64,000 bases of DNA from Parus major. Taxonomy: Eukaryota; Chordata; Aves; Passeriformes; Paridae. Of this stretch, positions 11,603-25,440 are shown piece by piece. Under the pieces are notes generated by a model that worked only from the letters and a program-made list of their open reading frames with translations, searched no databases and had not been told where the DNA came from. The stretch's first letter is position 1. Each line of letters opens with the position of its first letter. The stretch spans positions 46,803,507-46,867,506 of the forward strand of contig NC_031774.1 in the NCBI RefSeq assembly GCF_001522545.3, written 5' to 3'. A program made the position numbers and the translations under genes.

Positions 11603-11700
11603 AGGCAGCTGGACTAGATGATCAGTGTAGGTCCTCCAACAGAAGTAATGTGTTTTATTGTATTGGATTCTATTCTATTTTATTCTACTCTATTCTAGAT
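11603..11700 (+). mobile_element. CR1 LINE 3'-end relic with expanded tail
   Basis: GCTGGACTAGATGATCAG, then GGTCCTCCAAC, resembles the last 50 bases of bird CR1 elements. In place of the usual ATTCTRTG tail there is a longer run of TTCTA/TTTTA-type units (about 11655-11697). Most of the element is missing, as is usual for 5'-truncated CR1 copies. Confidence 0.5.
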
Positions 11701-14700
11701 CCAGGGTGCCATGTCCAGGGCTGGGAACCTGTAATAATTGTTGCTGGAGGCTCTTTTTTCAGCATCAGCTGCCATCACAAAGATACACAAACTCTTGGCT
11801 AGATTTTCAAAGGCTTCTGTAAGACTTCTTCCTATGAAATGCAGGTGGTGGGGCTATAGCCTTAAGAATTTTTCCAAATAAATCTAATAAGTTGTAATAG
11901 TTATGAGTCATTAATATACAAAGTTATAGCCAGGATGACAATCTGAAACAGCCTTGGAATCACCATTCAGCTGGTTTACAGAATATTCCAGTAACTCATG
12001 CAGTACTGATGGAGCAACCCAGGCATTTCAGGGGGTTTTTAGCTCCATACTTGCTTGTGATATCTTGGTATTTATCTATGCAAAGTCTCTATTTTTCACA
12101 CTGAGATTAAATGGAGGGAATCACACATTTCAATCACTCTTACATTAGTAATAATTCAGCTCTCCCCAGCAGGTTGATTAGGTACCCTGGATAAGACAGC
12201 TGTAGGATCTGCTGTGACAGGAGAGAGTGACTGCTTAAACACTGCTGTCCATGGAGATGGCTCCTTTGGGAGAATGTCGGCAGTGGGTGAGATGGAAAGG
12301 ATGTGTTTGAGAGCTCAGGAGCTAATGATGGGACATGCTTCTTGCTACAAGAGAAAGCAGAGGAGTTGGAGTAATTGTTGCTGTTTTTATTCCAAGCCAC
12401 TGCTCTTTATTGGATTAGCCAAGCTAAAATCCCCTCCAAATTAATGCTCAGGAACAAAACATTTGCAATAAAAGAAATAATATTTATGTAATTAAATTTC
12501 TTTGTCCTCAAATTATCTGCTCTCCTTTGCTGTCACAGAGAGTCATATTTTAAAATTTGTGTACTTTGATACTATATTCAATTCCAGCATATACAGCTTT
12601 AAGTTGTCACTGAAGTACTGAAACAACCATTTTATGCTTTTGTGAGGCAGACTAAATAAGGGACTTGAATAGATCTACTCTGTAATATACAAATAGGGTG
12701 AAAAAATTGTTTTATCTGTGGCATTCATTGAGATACAGTGATTACATTGCAGCCAAATGACCTTCATGGGAATGCCCTGGGATAGGACATGGAAAAGAGA
12801 CTTCATCTGACTTCATCTTCTTGGTCCCAGACTAGCGCCAGTCTTAGACAAAGCATCTGTATCTCCATTCCTTTGTCATCCCACAAGGGAGGTAAGACTG
12901 ACCTCCCTCAGAGCAATTTTATGAAAATGAGGTTTTTATTTGTAAAGCCCTCTGAGAACTGTCAAAGGACCTTGCCCACCCCCTTGTCTCTGTGTAAAGA
13001 TCTGTGCACAAAAGATGGTTCAAAAGGAATTTGAAGGGCCCGAGAGGTGGAGATCTGAGGTAGCTATGGGGTCTCAATGGGTCAGTGGAGGAAATTCCAT
13101 GTGAACCAGTAAGCAAAACAAATAAAGCCAAACCAAACATTTGTTTGGCAGTTTTTAGTAGATTTCAATACTTCTAGAGAGGGTATTACCCACTCAATAA
13201 ACCAATAAACTTTTTTAAGATATGATACCTGACTTTGAGGGCTTATCAAATTAAATGTAAAAGCAGATTATCTCACATATCACATGGGGCAGAAGGAATT
13301 TAATTTATTGAACCTTTAGAGATTGCATCACATTTTGGAATTTAGAACTGAACTTATAGTCCAGATTGAATCTGATTGTACTTCATGCCAAAAAGACTGA
13401 TTATAACCTAAGAAGGGCAATCTGATATGTTTTCATAACAATATTTTGTTAGCGTTAATAGGCAGCCAAATGCCAAACAGAAGATTAATTGAAGCGAGTC
13501 AGGGAAGAGCTGAAGTTTGGCTGAGAAGTCCTTAATGAGCAAAATACAAATTGTGCATCACTGTCAGTGACCCATAAACATTTCTGGGATGAAATATTTC
13601 TTCCTGTTATGAAGAAAAGAGATGTCCTTAAATTTAAACTAAGGGGAAAACTGGGAAAGAAAGGTCTTAGCAATAAAAAGGCAGAAGGAGGAAGCATGAC
13701 AGGCTGTGGGAATAGTTTACATTTTCTCTAGAGAGATGGTTTTTAGTTCTCAGAACATCTGATGCCTTCAGTGTTTTGTGTTACTGAAGTTCTGGATCCT
13801 GAGCTACCAGTGGTCATTCATGACATGGTACATGTCTGATCCCTTCAGGGTAATTTGTATGCCTGAAGTACCTCGTTGGTGTATGTAGGACACCTGCCTG
13901 TGATGCAGGAGGGGAGCATTAAGTTGCTGTTCTGCACAAGGGAGTGGTTGCCCATCTTCCTTCTCATGGGTGGTGTGTGCAGTCCCTCTTGTGGGGCAGG
14001 GTTTGCTGATTGGGAAAACACTCCTAAAAATCCAAACTACTTCACATCTTCAAAGGTTTGAAATGCAGTTACCAACCACCTCAAAAGACCAAGAAGATTG
14101 AACTTTTCAAATATCAGACCAAAATCCAGTGCTATTGTTCAGTAGTCATCAGCAGTGCTAACAGCTTTGGGTTGGGCAATGGAGTGGGTTCAAAGCAGAA
14201 GGGATGGCAGAATCCAGCCCATAAAGGCAATCCAGTCTGCATTTTTTCTCCAAATATGTAAGAAAATTGTGGGTTTTTTTGGGGAAAAAGTATTGCTGCT
14301 TACAAAAGTGGATGTTTTAATTTCCTTGCTTTTGATGAAGTATTTTAGTTAAAGGTTAAAGCTTATATAAAATTCTGACCCTGCAGAAAATATTTTCTCC
14401 TCAGATCCAATTTCTACTCAGTTTTCCTCAGCAGAACAACTTCAGGCTTTGCATGGCAGAGGAGTAGCAGCTGTTAAGCTTCAGTGGCAGTAAGCGATTA
14501 GCTTAGCGAAGATGTCACTGGGTATCTTACTTGCAGGCATGTGTGTAGAGTCACAATTCAGAGACAATCAGTTAAAGTCCAACACAGGCAACTCCTTCAT
14601 CAATGAAAAAACACACTCAGAAAATTAAATTGCTAAAAGTCAGGCTTGGTCATTTATCTTCTATAGAGTATGATGGAGTAGGAAAAGCAATAGAAAACAA

Positions 14701-17700
14701 GCTCTCTGTCCTCTGAAGGCCTGCTCCCTGCTCTGTGCTACATTTCCTGCTAAGTGCCCTCTGTGCCAGCTCTTGCAGGGGTGTGAGTCTGGAACAATTT
14801 AATTACCCAGAAACAGGGGTGGAGATCCTGTGCACTTCACCTAGGGGAAGCTCTGCGCTGGATGCAAGCACTTTCCTCTCCTGATCCTGACAGAGAGGCC
14901 AAAGGGACCTTAGATAATGTACCCACTTCTTCTGCCATGACTAGAAGAATTTCCAAGCTTTTAATCTCAGAAACTTCTGGAGGAGAGGAAAGGGGCAGAA
15001 ATGAATAGACAGAAAAGCTTCTTGAGGTGTGGCATGGTCTCGGGGCTGGAGGTGGTGGCAGCCCCTGCAGCCTGCCTGCTCCTCAGCTTCCCCCCCTTTC
15101 TGGGCTGAGGTGCTCAGTGTGGGCTGGCCTGGTGTGCCTGCTGGGAGTGTGGTGTGGAGCAGCCAGCCTGCAGGACAGCTGCTGGTTTCCTTAGTGTCAC
15201 ATGAAGTCAGTGTCCACTGGCCTTGGTGGCAACTGTATGGGCTGGAGAAGAGGGATGATGGATGTGTTCTTCAAATAAATGAACATTTATAAAAAATACA
15301 GATGCATGGATTAGTTATTGCATGGGAATGGAGTCAGGGCACATAAGGCCCTCCTGCAAATGTGTACCTACTTGTACTCTGGCATGAAAATGGGGGTGTT
15401 ACCTTCAGTGATTATTCACTCAGTGCCAGCTAAGGTACCTCTCTACACTGCTGCACTCAGAGCACAGACATGACTTCACTCTGACTTAATGCTTTTCAAC
15501 ACACAGGGCCCCTGGGAGCCCATGGAATACTTTTAAGAAGCTGTGAAAGCAGATGAAAACAAACAAGCTTGCATATACATGCAGCAATCCTTGTGTTTAG
15601 TGGTTCTAGAGGAGGCTTTCTGCAAACAGGACTGACTGGCTACCACCTCCTTTGGGTTGTCTGTTGAGTGTCTGCTGGGGGTCCAGCTTTGTTTGTTGTG
15701 TCCAGGTCTTATGAGAAGATCATGGTAGAATGGGGATTTACACAGCAGTAAATGTCTCCCTGCTTTTTTAAAAAAAAATTAAAATTTCAAAAGGAAAGTT
15801 CTTTTGGATTGAAACTAATTGTTAAGGGAGGGATAAAGGGAGTTGTTTACAAAGTGTGGGTCATTGGTTCACAAGAGAAGAGAAAATAGAATTTATGTAA
15901 TAGGTCACATAGGTCACACTGTTCAAACTTCAGATTGTGGCTGTTTAGAGGAAAATTTTATCAGCCATCTGTTTGCAGAAGGGTATCCAGATATTGGGGT
16001 TTGTTTGGATAAGAAATAATGAGAAATCTTCTTGCATGAAGAATTAAAGATCCTAAATGAAGAAACAATGTCAGGTCAGAACATCAGCTGCTCAACTAAT
16101 TAGCTTAATGGATTTGGCTCTCTCTAGAGAAGAAGTGGTTCTGCATCATTTTTCCTTGTGGTTTTTTGCTTGTTTGTCTTACTGTTGTTTGGTTCTTTTT
16201 AATTCCACATTTAAGCAGTGTTGATTTCAGTCTGGTTTTTCTGATTCTGTGTTGTCTCAATACCTCAAAACTTCTGTAGAACATTTTCATGTACAACAAA
16301 AAACCAAGCCCTGCTGACATTAGACCACAAGACACAATTTTAGTTTTATGCCCATTTGGGCAGTGAAGGCCTAAGAGGCTTTTCCAATTTTACTGGATGT
16401 AGTCACACTTTGACCTTTCTTTGCTATGAAACTTATAAATACACCAAAATTTGTTTTCACATCTTCAGGGTAGATAATTTTCTGATTGAGATGCTTCTCT
16501 GAGGCATGTTCTTTTTTGTTTTATGAACTTTCTCCCCCAGATAGAAAGAAACATAGAAACCTTCCTGTCCTAACTGGTTTGGACAAGCAAATCAGGAAGG
16601 CATGAAGATGTTTAGAGTGGTTACAAGAAAATGCCAGCATATATGTTCTCCTTGTCTTTAGGAAAGTTAGGAAAAGATACACAGCCTTTGAACTGTGTCA
16701 TCCATTGAAAAAGAAATATATTTCTTCCAAATGGAAAAAATGCCAAGGGAAAAAGCAGCAAGAAGAGGCAGTAATTTGCACCACAGACAGTGACTGAATA
16801 AGGCAAATAGTCAGGTGCTGTCAGAAGAGCAAAACAGGAATCAAGCAATGAAACACAGCAAAGCAGATCAGAAAAGGAGGGCAGTACATCTAGTGCTGCA
16901 GTGTGGAGATCCCCTATTTACAGAATATTAATCAGGCAGTGATGGATTTTTAAGGAAAGACTGGGTACTGTGGATAAAGGAGCATTACTAAAGTAATGCA
17001 GATAAACTGGCGCCCTGGAACCTGTCTGGAGAAGTGTTCTGTGTTCGCCTAAATAATGGAGATAAGGTAATGAAAAGCTCTGGGATGCTGGAACCATCCT
17101 TGGGCTGCAGGCAGAGGGCACAGGGCTGTGCAGGGGCAACCACAGCCACATGGGCAGGGAGAGGGAATAGGGCAGATACCGGCTCAGAACAGGACCACTT
17201 TTTTTTCCCTGACAGTTTGGTGAAAGGAGAAAATTGTTTCTTTGCTTTCAATAAAACTGAAGATCCTTAACTCCAGTGGGAGGTGACCTCTTATAAGGTG
17301 AAGATCTCAGCTCATTTCTATGAATGGAGCAGATTTATGGCACTTGCTCTATTTTGAATGAAGTAGCACAATTCTATGGGAGGGAGAGACTGAAGCATGA
17401 AATATTAGTGGAGAAAGACTGTGTACCATTTCTGTTCTTTGCTGACAATCAGAAATGGATAAGTTACCCATAAAATACTTCTTTCTTTTATTACCTTAGG
17501 GCTTTTGTTGTGAAGGAAAAAATTGCTATAAACCATGGTAATATGCATACATGGAGTATATACCTATCTATAAATCATGTAAAGTGAAAAAGAAAGTTAC
17601 TCATGATAACAGAATCAGCCAATAGAAAATCAAAATATTGAACAAAAGAGGAAAGGGAAATGAAAAGAGAACAAAATTTTTAAGTGTGGTTTCAGTTCTG

Positions 17701-18216
17701 TTGCCTCAATCATTTGAACTTAGTGACTGAAAATGGAATCAGACAGGTGAATTTTTACCAAGTTTATCCTTTCCTACAACAACCACTGCCAGTAAATGTA
17801 AAGTACATGTTCCCATGGGGAGCTAAGGGACTCTGTCTGAGCAGTCACATTTGCCTTCAGGGAGGTGGTTGCTACCTATGGAAATAATTAGTGCCCTGGG
17901 GAACTTAAAAAGAAATAATTTCTGACTCCAACAAATGCTCTTTGTGGGCCCTACATCGATGTCTCCAAAATAGTTGTCTCAGTTTACCTCAACTTTGAGA
18001 CTCTGTTTGCCGGTGCTGGCTAAGAGAGAGAGCAGTCATGCTCTTTGACCCATGAGGGCTAATGCAAAGGCAGCAAGAGGTGGTTTGTCTGTTACCTCTT
18101 TCACCCACATGGTCCAGGGAGAAGCTAAGGCTTTGATGTTCCACAGATTTCACAGGATATCTAGAGCTGGGTCCAAAGCCTTCAGGTGCAAGCTAAATCC
18201 AGAAAACATTCATGCT

Positions 18217-18258
18217 TAAAACAAACAAAGAAACAAAGAAACAAAGAAACAAACAAAA
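18217..18258. repeat. (AAAC/AAAG)n microsatellite
   Basis: Alternating ACAA and AGAA units (for example AAACAAAGAAACAAAG) over about 42 bases, flanked by ordinary sequence. Confidence 0.9.
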
Positions 18259-20100
18259 TGAAGTTTTCTATTATATGAGATCCATGTAGGCATTGAGCAG
18301 AGAAGAAACAAAATGGTTACATGAGCTGCACTGCTGTGTCTGGAGATGAGTGTCTGGGTACCTGCAGTCCTTTGGGGCCTGCTGTTGTCCACAGGCTCTT
18401 GTGCTTCTAGGTAAGGACAGAAAAGCACGTCTCTACAGCCTCACACAGGTACCCACAGCCTGCCAGCTGTCATGGGGAAAAGCTCCTATCACAATCCCTA
18501 ATTCCATGAATTCAGTTTCCCTACAGCTGGCAGTGTTTCCTGAGGCACTGTTGGTCTGTGGGTGCAGGTGGTGTCCATCGCGGTTTATTACAGCAGAGAG
18601 AGGTTTTAATCCTGTGGCTCTTAGCTAAAAATCTGTCTTTTTTTGAGTTATTTTGAATGACAGAGATGAAGAATCAGGAAGAAAACTAACACCTTCCTTT
18701 ACAAGGCTAGTTTCAGATTTCAAAGACCCAGTAAAAATGATTCCCTGGAAGTTGTACTAAGAATGCGTAGGCTGGCCTTATGCTTGCCACTCAACATCAG
18801 CCCAGAAGGAAGACATGATCTGCACCATGGGCTTCACTAAAACAGGACAGCTTTTCCCTCCAGTGCTGTTCCAGAGCTGTGACTTTCTCTAAGGCTGGCT
18901 ACACACAGCACAAGGGGCTGTGAGACTGAGCCAGAGCAGTAAAGTGGAGAGTGGGATGTTCATTGCTCAGATCTGTTGAGTCAAATATTCAAATAAAAAA
19001 AATATAAGCATCCACTGAGAAAATAACATTTAATTAGAAGGGAATAAAATGAACATGCAGAATAAAAAGGAGACCAGAGCTGTTGCAGAAAGGAAGTTGA
19101 AGCAATCCATCTGAGAATTCTCTGAATGATTATTATTAATAACATTGAGCACTTATGTAGCATTTTTTGGGTCAAGTTCATTGCTGTAAATCATCACAAC
19201 AAATGTGGAATATAGGGTACTCTTCAGCGTCCAAATGTCATGTCTAATATATACTAATTTAGTTACCACTCTCATATGATAAGGGGGTCAGTGCTCTTTG
19301 TAATTGAAGGTCTTTCCCCTCTGTCCTGCGAATAATAATCTCACCACTTGTGCATCTCCTGTGTCTGCTTCCTGGCATATTAAGTATGGAATAAAATGTA
19401 CAAAACCTAATATGGAATAACTGCTTTCATCTCCAGTGTAGTTTTAAAATATGTTCCTTTATGCAAAAGGATATTTTAGACATGTATTTTATACTTTGGT
19501 TTCAACAAACATTATGTTCCCTACTCCCAGCCCCAGAACTCTGTGTGAAACAGCCCTCACTCTCTTTGGTCTGGAAAGCCTAAATATGAACCCACCAGCA
19601 GGTTTTACACCAGCCAGGTCCATGGGAAACCAGGCACTCAAATAAATACACTTAGTGCACCACCCTGTAAAACCTATGAACCACACAACTCTGCTTCCCC
19701 TCCTCAGCTCCTCAGCAGCATCAGCAGCATCAGCATCCTTAATCATTAGCAGCCATGATCATCTGCTGGGCACTGCACTTTCTGCAACACCTTTGATAGT
19801 TAGAATTCCCCTCTCTGATCTAATACCAAGGGTTTGCAGCCTCAGCTGCTGATCTATTTCATTCACACACATTTTTTACAGTCCATTGTCTTAATTCAGC
19901 TACAGTTGGAAATTAATACAGGTCAAAGCAAGATTTTACATAATGATTGTTTTCCAGACACACTCTGGAGACAGATGCATAATCTGACAAGGTATCCTGA
20001 AGCAGATCTCACCCTGTATAAACAAGTTGTTTGTGTAAGCAGAAGACCAGTTAACAGGTTGAAAAACAATTGTGAAGCAGCTATTTAAAGGAAAAAAATC

Positions 20101-20126
20101 TGTTGATGCTACAAATAGCATCAACA
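20101..20126. repeat. Perfect 11-bp hairpin with CAAA loop
   Basis: Left arm TGTTGATGCTA (20101-20111), loop CAAA, right arm TAGCATCAACA (20116-20126). All 11 pairs match. The stem does not extend outward (C opposite A), so it is too short for a microRNA precursor. No gene lies near it. Confidence 0.75.
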
Positions 20127-20340
20127 AGAACATTCCTGCAATGAAGGTGCACTTTCCTGGTGTAAATGTGTTTGAGAGTTTGAAATGTTTGGGAAAAGGT
20201 GGGTTGGCAGCTAGTATATTTTAGATTTTTTTGTCTTAATTTTATTTTTATGTTTTTATTTCTTCTGATTAAACGCAAGGCAAGGCAGAAAAACCCTGAA
20301 ACCACAAAACCAATCGGAGTGCTGATTGTTTTTAAGCTTT

Positions 20341-21000
20341 CCTAAGCTGATGGAGTGTCACGTTGTTTCCAGCTGCTCGGTTCCCTTGGAGAAAGGGCAC
20401 GTGTGTGCAGTGCAGCTCAGGTGACGCTGCCAGACCCCAGCCATCACAAGGGTGGTGTTGGCTCTCTGGGCAGACTCTGGTCATGTCTGTTGACAGCGTG
20501 GGACCAGCCAAGTTGGGCAGACGTGCTGCCCTGAGGCCGGCCAGCTCAAAGGCACTTGCCTCCTTGCTCACGCTTCTGAGGCCTTCCCCCTCATAAGAGA
20601 AACTGCCCAAAATAGGAGCAAAAACAGATTGGGAGGGGGTGTCCTGTGGCTGCTGCACTAACCTAAAAAAGAGAAAGGATTGTAGGGAGAGTGGCTTCAT
20701 ACTTTAATGTATTTACAACCCTCATTTCCGTGTTCACTTCAGCGATGAAGTAGTGGCCTTGCCGGTGAGCTGGGCTGGGACCTTGGGCTCCTCTCCCTTG
20801 TGCTCTCCAGACACCCCTGAGGTCCCAGTTTGGGTTTCTGTCTCCAGACTAGCTGAGCCTCAGAGAAGCCATGACCCCACAGCTGCTGGGAAAGCGTGCG
20901 CTGTGTGTGTGCTGCTGGCTGGGAGGGAGGGGAAGCGCCGTGGGCTCTTTGGCTGTCCCCTGCAGCCGATGCCACATCACATTGTGCAAGTGACCTCGAA
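20341..21000. promoter_or_regulatory. GC- and CpG-richer patch, candidate regulatory region
   Basis: This stretch is clearly more GC-rich than its flanks and holds roughly 15 CpG dinucleotides, whereas neighbouring kilobases hold few. Open frames occur on both strands (20363-20596, 20753-21070 plus; 20332-20700, 20739-21122 minus), which is typical of GC-rich DNA rather than evidence for coding. It could be a small CpG island or an alternative promoter. No TATA box, exon pair or recognisable protein was seen. Confidence 0.25.
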
Positions 21001-24000
21001 GGAATTGAGGAATTGTCTGCCCAAGAGATATTGTTTTCAGAATAACACTCATCTAGGCAGGCCAAACTAAATTGCATCCATGTACACACACACACACAAG
21101 CTGTTTTCATCCAATTTCCCAAATTATATACTTCCTAAATTCATATAAACACAATTTGTTTTGTATTAATTAATGGACTGTGTTTTCCAGGATAAGTTGC
21201 ATTTTCTTTACAGGTTTGTATGAATATGCCCAATTTTGGATGGATGGTTTGTGCTCTGATTATTGATTATAATAATCTAATTTTACATTATTTTTCACTG
21301 AGATGGATATCTGACATCCTTGGATTGGATACCACCTGCCCTGCCAAACTGAGTGCTGAGTGCAGCAGCATCTGCCCTCTGAGCATCAGTAAATTCAGAC
21401 TCCGTGAGCCTTGTCCTGTGTTACAGCAGTTGTCCCTATGTGACCAAAGAGAATGGGGCTGTTCAGCCCCCCCAGGCACAGGGACTTACTTCAGGGTAAG
21501 ATGGGTTGCCATCTGGAGTTGCTATCTTTCTCCACTGAAAACAAGGTTATGGAGAGCTTAGATATATTAAACACTACACTTTTTAGTTTGGTTAAAATTA
21601 GATGAGAGGAATCCTGCTTCAGGTGCTTAGGCTTCATAAGTCACAGGTATGGAAAATAAACCCTTCTCCCTTATAATAAATGACAATGCACTATTATTGA
21701 TATTCCTCAAGGTACTGACAGCAGAAGTGGAACCAATTCAGATCACATTGTGCTGCACAGAGAATCTGTCACCATGTTTAGACATCAGCCAGCACAGTAG
21801 AAATACCAAATGGGAATTCATCACAAAACTCATTTTGGTAAGTCAAAACTCTTTAGACTCTCTAAGGGAATGTTGAATTTAGAGCATCATTCAAATTTAT
21901 GATAGATTAGTTTCCTGTTTGTACACTAAATAGCATTTCAGAAAAAAACCTTTTTTTCCCCCTCAGAAATGATAAATTTTAATTCTAAAATTGCTTGGCT
22001 CCATCTGGTATCTTATCAACACAATTCCAACACAACATTACAGTTACAAAAATAAACTTCTGGTGCTTTTCCCCATGCCTTTTGCTATGGAGTAGTTCTA
22101 CTGCTTTTATTAGGGCTGTTAAAGGTAGAATGTGACCTTTTGGACACCACACGGTCTGATGCTTGAGCTAAGGAATGCTTGATAAACTTTCCTTTTTTTT
22201 TCTTCCTCTACAATCTTTTTGAATACAGCTTTGGCTCAGAAAGACCATAACCTGAAACCGGTGAATCTCTTAAATACAGCTGAAAACTGAGTTAGGAGAC
22301 CTGAATTAATATTTCAGATGATGAGGCATGAGAAAAAAACCCAAAGAAACAAAAAAACAGCACTGCCAAATCAGTAATTTCTTGATTTGGGCCCATTCCT
22401 ACATTCCCATACAGCCTCAGTAACATCAGAAATGCAGCTTCAGCACATAAAAAAAATTGGGGAAAATTATAAACCCAGAGATATTTCCCACTCCCTTCCT
22501 ACCCCCACTCCATAATTTTCCAAAGAAGAATCAAATTATAACTATTTTGCCTCAGTGACTGGGGCAGGAAGAAAAGCTTTCTTCAAAAGATGTCCTGAAC
22601 AGTTTATGCTGCATTTTCATGGAAAATTGCAGATAGTTTCTGCTCATTTCTAGACAGGCAGTGTGTGTGTATGTGCCTCTGTGCAGGAGGCAGGGAGCTG
22701 TAGATTTGTACCTTTGTCCGTGCAGTGACCACAGTACCAGGAAGGAGAAAAGCAGAGCAGATTCATGTGGTCATTCATCTGAGGGATTTCTCATGCTGAG
22801 GGTCTCTACCTGCATGTATGGCCAGCATCACCTGTTTCAAGGTGAAATAATACTATGAGTGGAAAGCATCTCTGTTTTATTTCTGCTAAGTGTTTTTAAT
22901 ATTCTACTAAGGTCTGTCTCTACCAAGATATCCAAAGATGAGAGCAGCAAACTTCCTTGCTGAGAAAAACTCAAAACTAATTTTGAACTGAATTTACAAT
23001 GGTTTTACTTTCCAAAAGTATAGTTTTAAAAAATAAATGAGCTGAACTGCTTTTATTTAGCTCTACCCCTGACTTTATTCACATATACTGAATGGTTCTT
23101 GAACAAGAATGGATTGAAATTCAGTATCTTAATTTTAGTTGGAATGGTAGAGATGGAGCAACCTCACCTAAGAGAGGCCTTTCAGTGGGCTTATTTATCC
23201 AGGATGAATGGCCTCTGAAGAAGGGAACCATGAGTTTCCAGAAGCTTGTAACTGGTGATGGAAGCAATCATCTTGTCAAATTTAATCCCAACTCCAAATA
23301 CCCAAGGAATTAGAGATTCTCAATAAAAGTGTCAGAAGTTACTGCTAAGTTTTGTTTTAATATTTTCCTTCCCCAATATCATTCTTGAAATAACAGGACT
23401 GTTCTGCAACTCCTGGACAAATGCAAAGGTCAGCTTGAAGCAGACTGTTAGCATGGAAAATTTCAGCACAAACTTTTCACACCTTCGTAGGTTATGAGTA
23501 CTCTAGACACTGGGTCTTCAAACAGAATGACTCAAGGAAAATTACTGTGGTATCTGTCATCCACGTGTACTGTAAGTGCTTTTTGGGCTTTTAGCATCCA
23601 AACTTGGTTCTGCATAATATTTAAAATGAAGATGGGATATGTGTGATACTTTCCTGGGAAGTTTTACAGGTGAGTTTTCTGCTCCAGAGATTTTCTGAGG
23701 GGCCATTGCAGGAACACCAGAGGCAAGCAGGCACTAAAAGAAGACTTTTACTTGATGATTCCTGATGCTTTCATCACCTGCATCTAAAAGTTACCAAAGG
23801 AATGACTTGAGCAATCCAGATCTGTGTCTGTCAAAGCTGTCTTGTCTGCCAGCCAGATGGTCAATAGGTGAGGGTGACCTGCCGCTTCCAGGGCAACTTC
23901 CTGGTGACAAGACAAATGGCATTTCTTCCCCTGGATCCAGAGGTCACATGAGACAATGCATTTAAAGTAAGCAAGGCTCTGAGACATCCTTGTTTGAAAT

Positions 24001-24699
24001 TCCACCTGTAATTCTTGTGTTACTGTTAATATTATTATTATACCCAGGGTTTGACATCACTAAGCTATCGCCCAAGCAGCCAATATCTCCATTTGTGGGC
24101 ACAGAGCCATGCACCTCGTGGTTATCCTGCAGGGATTTGACTGCTGATGGCCAGGACAGGCAGGGTGGTGATGCTGGGCAAGGGACTGTGCAATGCCTTG
24201 CTGTGCATGAAATAGGTACAGTGAGGGGCTTCTTGCTCTCCAGCTTCTCCCCGTCACCTCTGAGTGGACCATGGGTCCAGACAGGACTTTCTTCTGCTGT
24301 GGGTTCAGTGCCAGGACCTTGGCACAGGGTGATGATTTCAGCTACCCCAGTGTGGCTGAGAGTGGGCAGGGACACCTGGCTTTCATAAGAAGCTGCTTAT
24401 GAAAATACTCCCATTTTGCTCCTGAATGCCTGCCTTTCAGCTACCTCTGGAGAGGTGAGCAGATGGGTGATCAGGTGCATTTATATTTTAATCCCTTGTT
24501 AAAAAGAACACACAGGTTTTGAAATGTTCTGTTTAAGCAAATGGCTGCAAATAAGGTGTGAAGCCCCCAGCCAGGATATGCCCCTCGCTCTGCCCTTAGT
24601 ACTTCTCTCACCCTCGTGGTACCTCCTGCACAGCCGCCTCCTCTCCCCTCCTTTATTTTTTTAATTTTCCAGTAGGCATATCAATTAGATGAGAGCTTT

Positions 24700-25440
24700 T
24701 CCTTTTAAACATTGGGATTTTCACTCGGCCTGCTAAGGCTGTCAGGTCTCGTTTGCTGCTGATCAGTTCATGCTTTGGTGCTGGACAATGCATGAATGTT
24801 TAAATTGCCTGAAATGTCTAATTGAATTATCCTCAAATTACAAATCAAAATAGGGGAGGCTGTCTCTGGCTCACAGGCTCATTCACTGGGATGTGTCTGC
24901 CATGCTGCTGCTTTTCTTTATATTTTCTTTTCTGCTTCCGACTAGGCCTGTGTTAAATGAAACTTAAATACCGAAGGCATTTCTGTTTGTGTGTGCAGGG
25001 GGAAGTGATGCCGAACGTAAAGGGAAATTTATTCACGTTCCGGCTCTGAGTTCTTTTTGTGCTGCACAAAAAATGAATTCATGAAATTTATATCAACACA
25101 TAGGAAAGGAAAATAGCCAGCTGCTATTTACAAAGAAACTTCCTTTCTCTTTCAGCCACAGTGATATATGATATCAAATACTTTCAGGCAGATATATATA
25201 AATACCATTTAACTATTTTTTTTATGAGAGCCCACGGATTAAGGAAACAAACTTCCATAAGAAAGATTTGATATATCTAGCCAGCACACATGATAAAATC
25301 AGCTTCCTAAAGCCTTGCCATAATACACAAAGGAGAAATTTAAACCCACAGGATTTTCTTTTCTAAGTTCTTAGGGACGGCAGAGCTGTGTCTCCATGCA
25401 TCACGTCTGCCCTGTCCTGCGCCCTCCCCAGCACCCCTGG
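24700..25440. promoter_or_regulatory. Candidate conserved non-coding element
   Basis: The sequence is not repeat-like and is dense in transcription-factor-type motifs: several ATTA/TAAT homeodomain sites (near 24820-24840), an E-box in GCCAGCTGCTA (about 25118), and isolated CpGs such as in GAACGTAAAG and CACGTTCCGG near 25013-25042. No frame looks coding. The call is by texture only and needs alignment to other amniotes. Confidence 0.2.

Noticed and set aside
20101..20126. Hairpin as a microRNA gene
   Set aside because: The stem is only 11 pairs and does not extend; a precursor needs about 25-30 pairs.
20739..21122. 127-codon minus-strand frame opposite a 105-codon plus-strand frame
   Set aside because: Overlapping frames on both strands are expected from GC-rich DNA with few stop codons; no domain seen.
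23962..24388. Long overlapping frames on both strands (137 and 132 codons)
   Set aside because: The plus-strand hydrophobic start comes from an ATT-rich run; no gene-like features on either strand.
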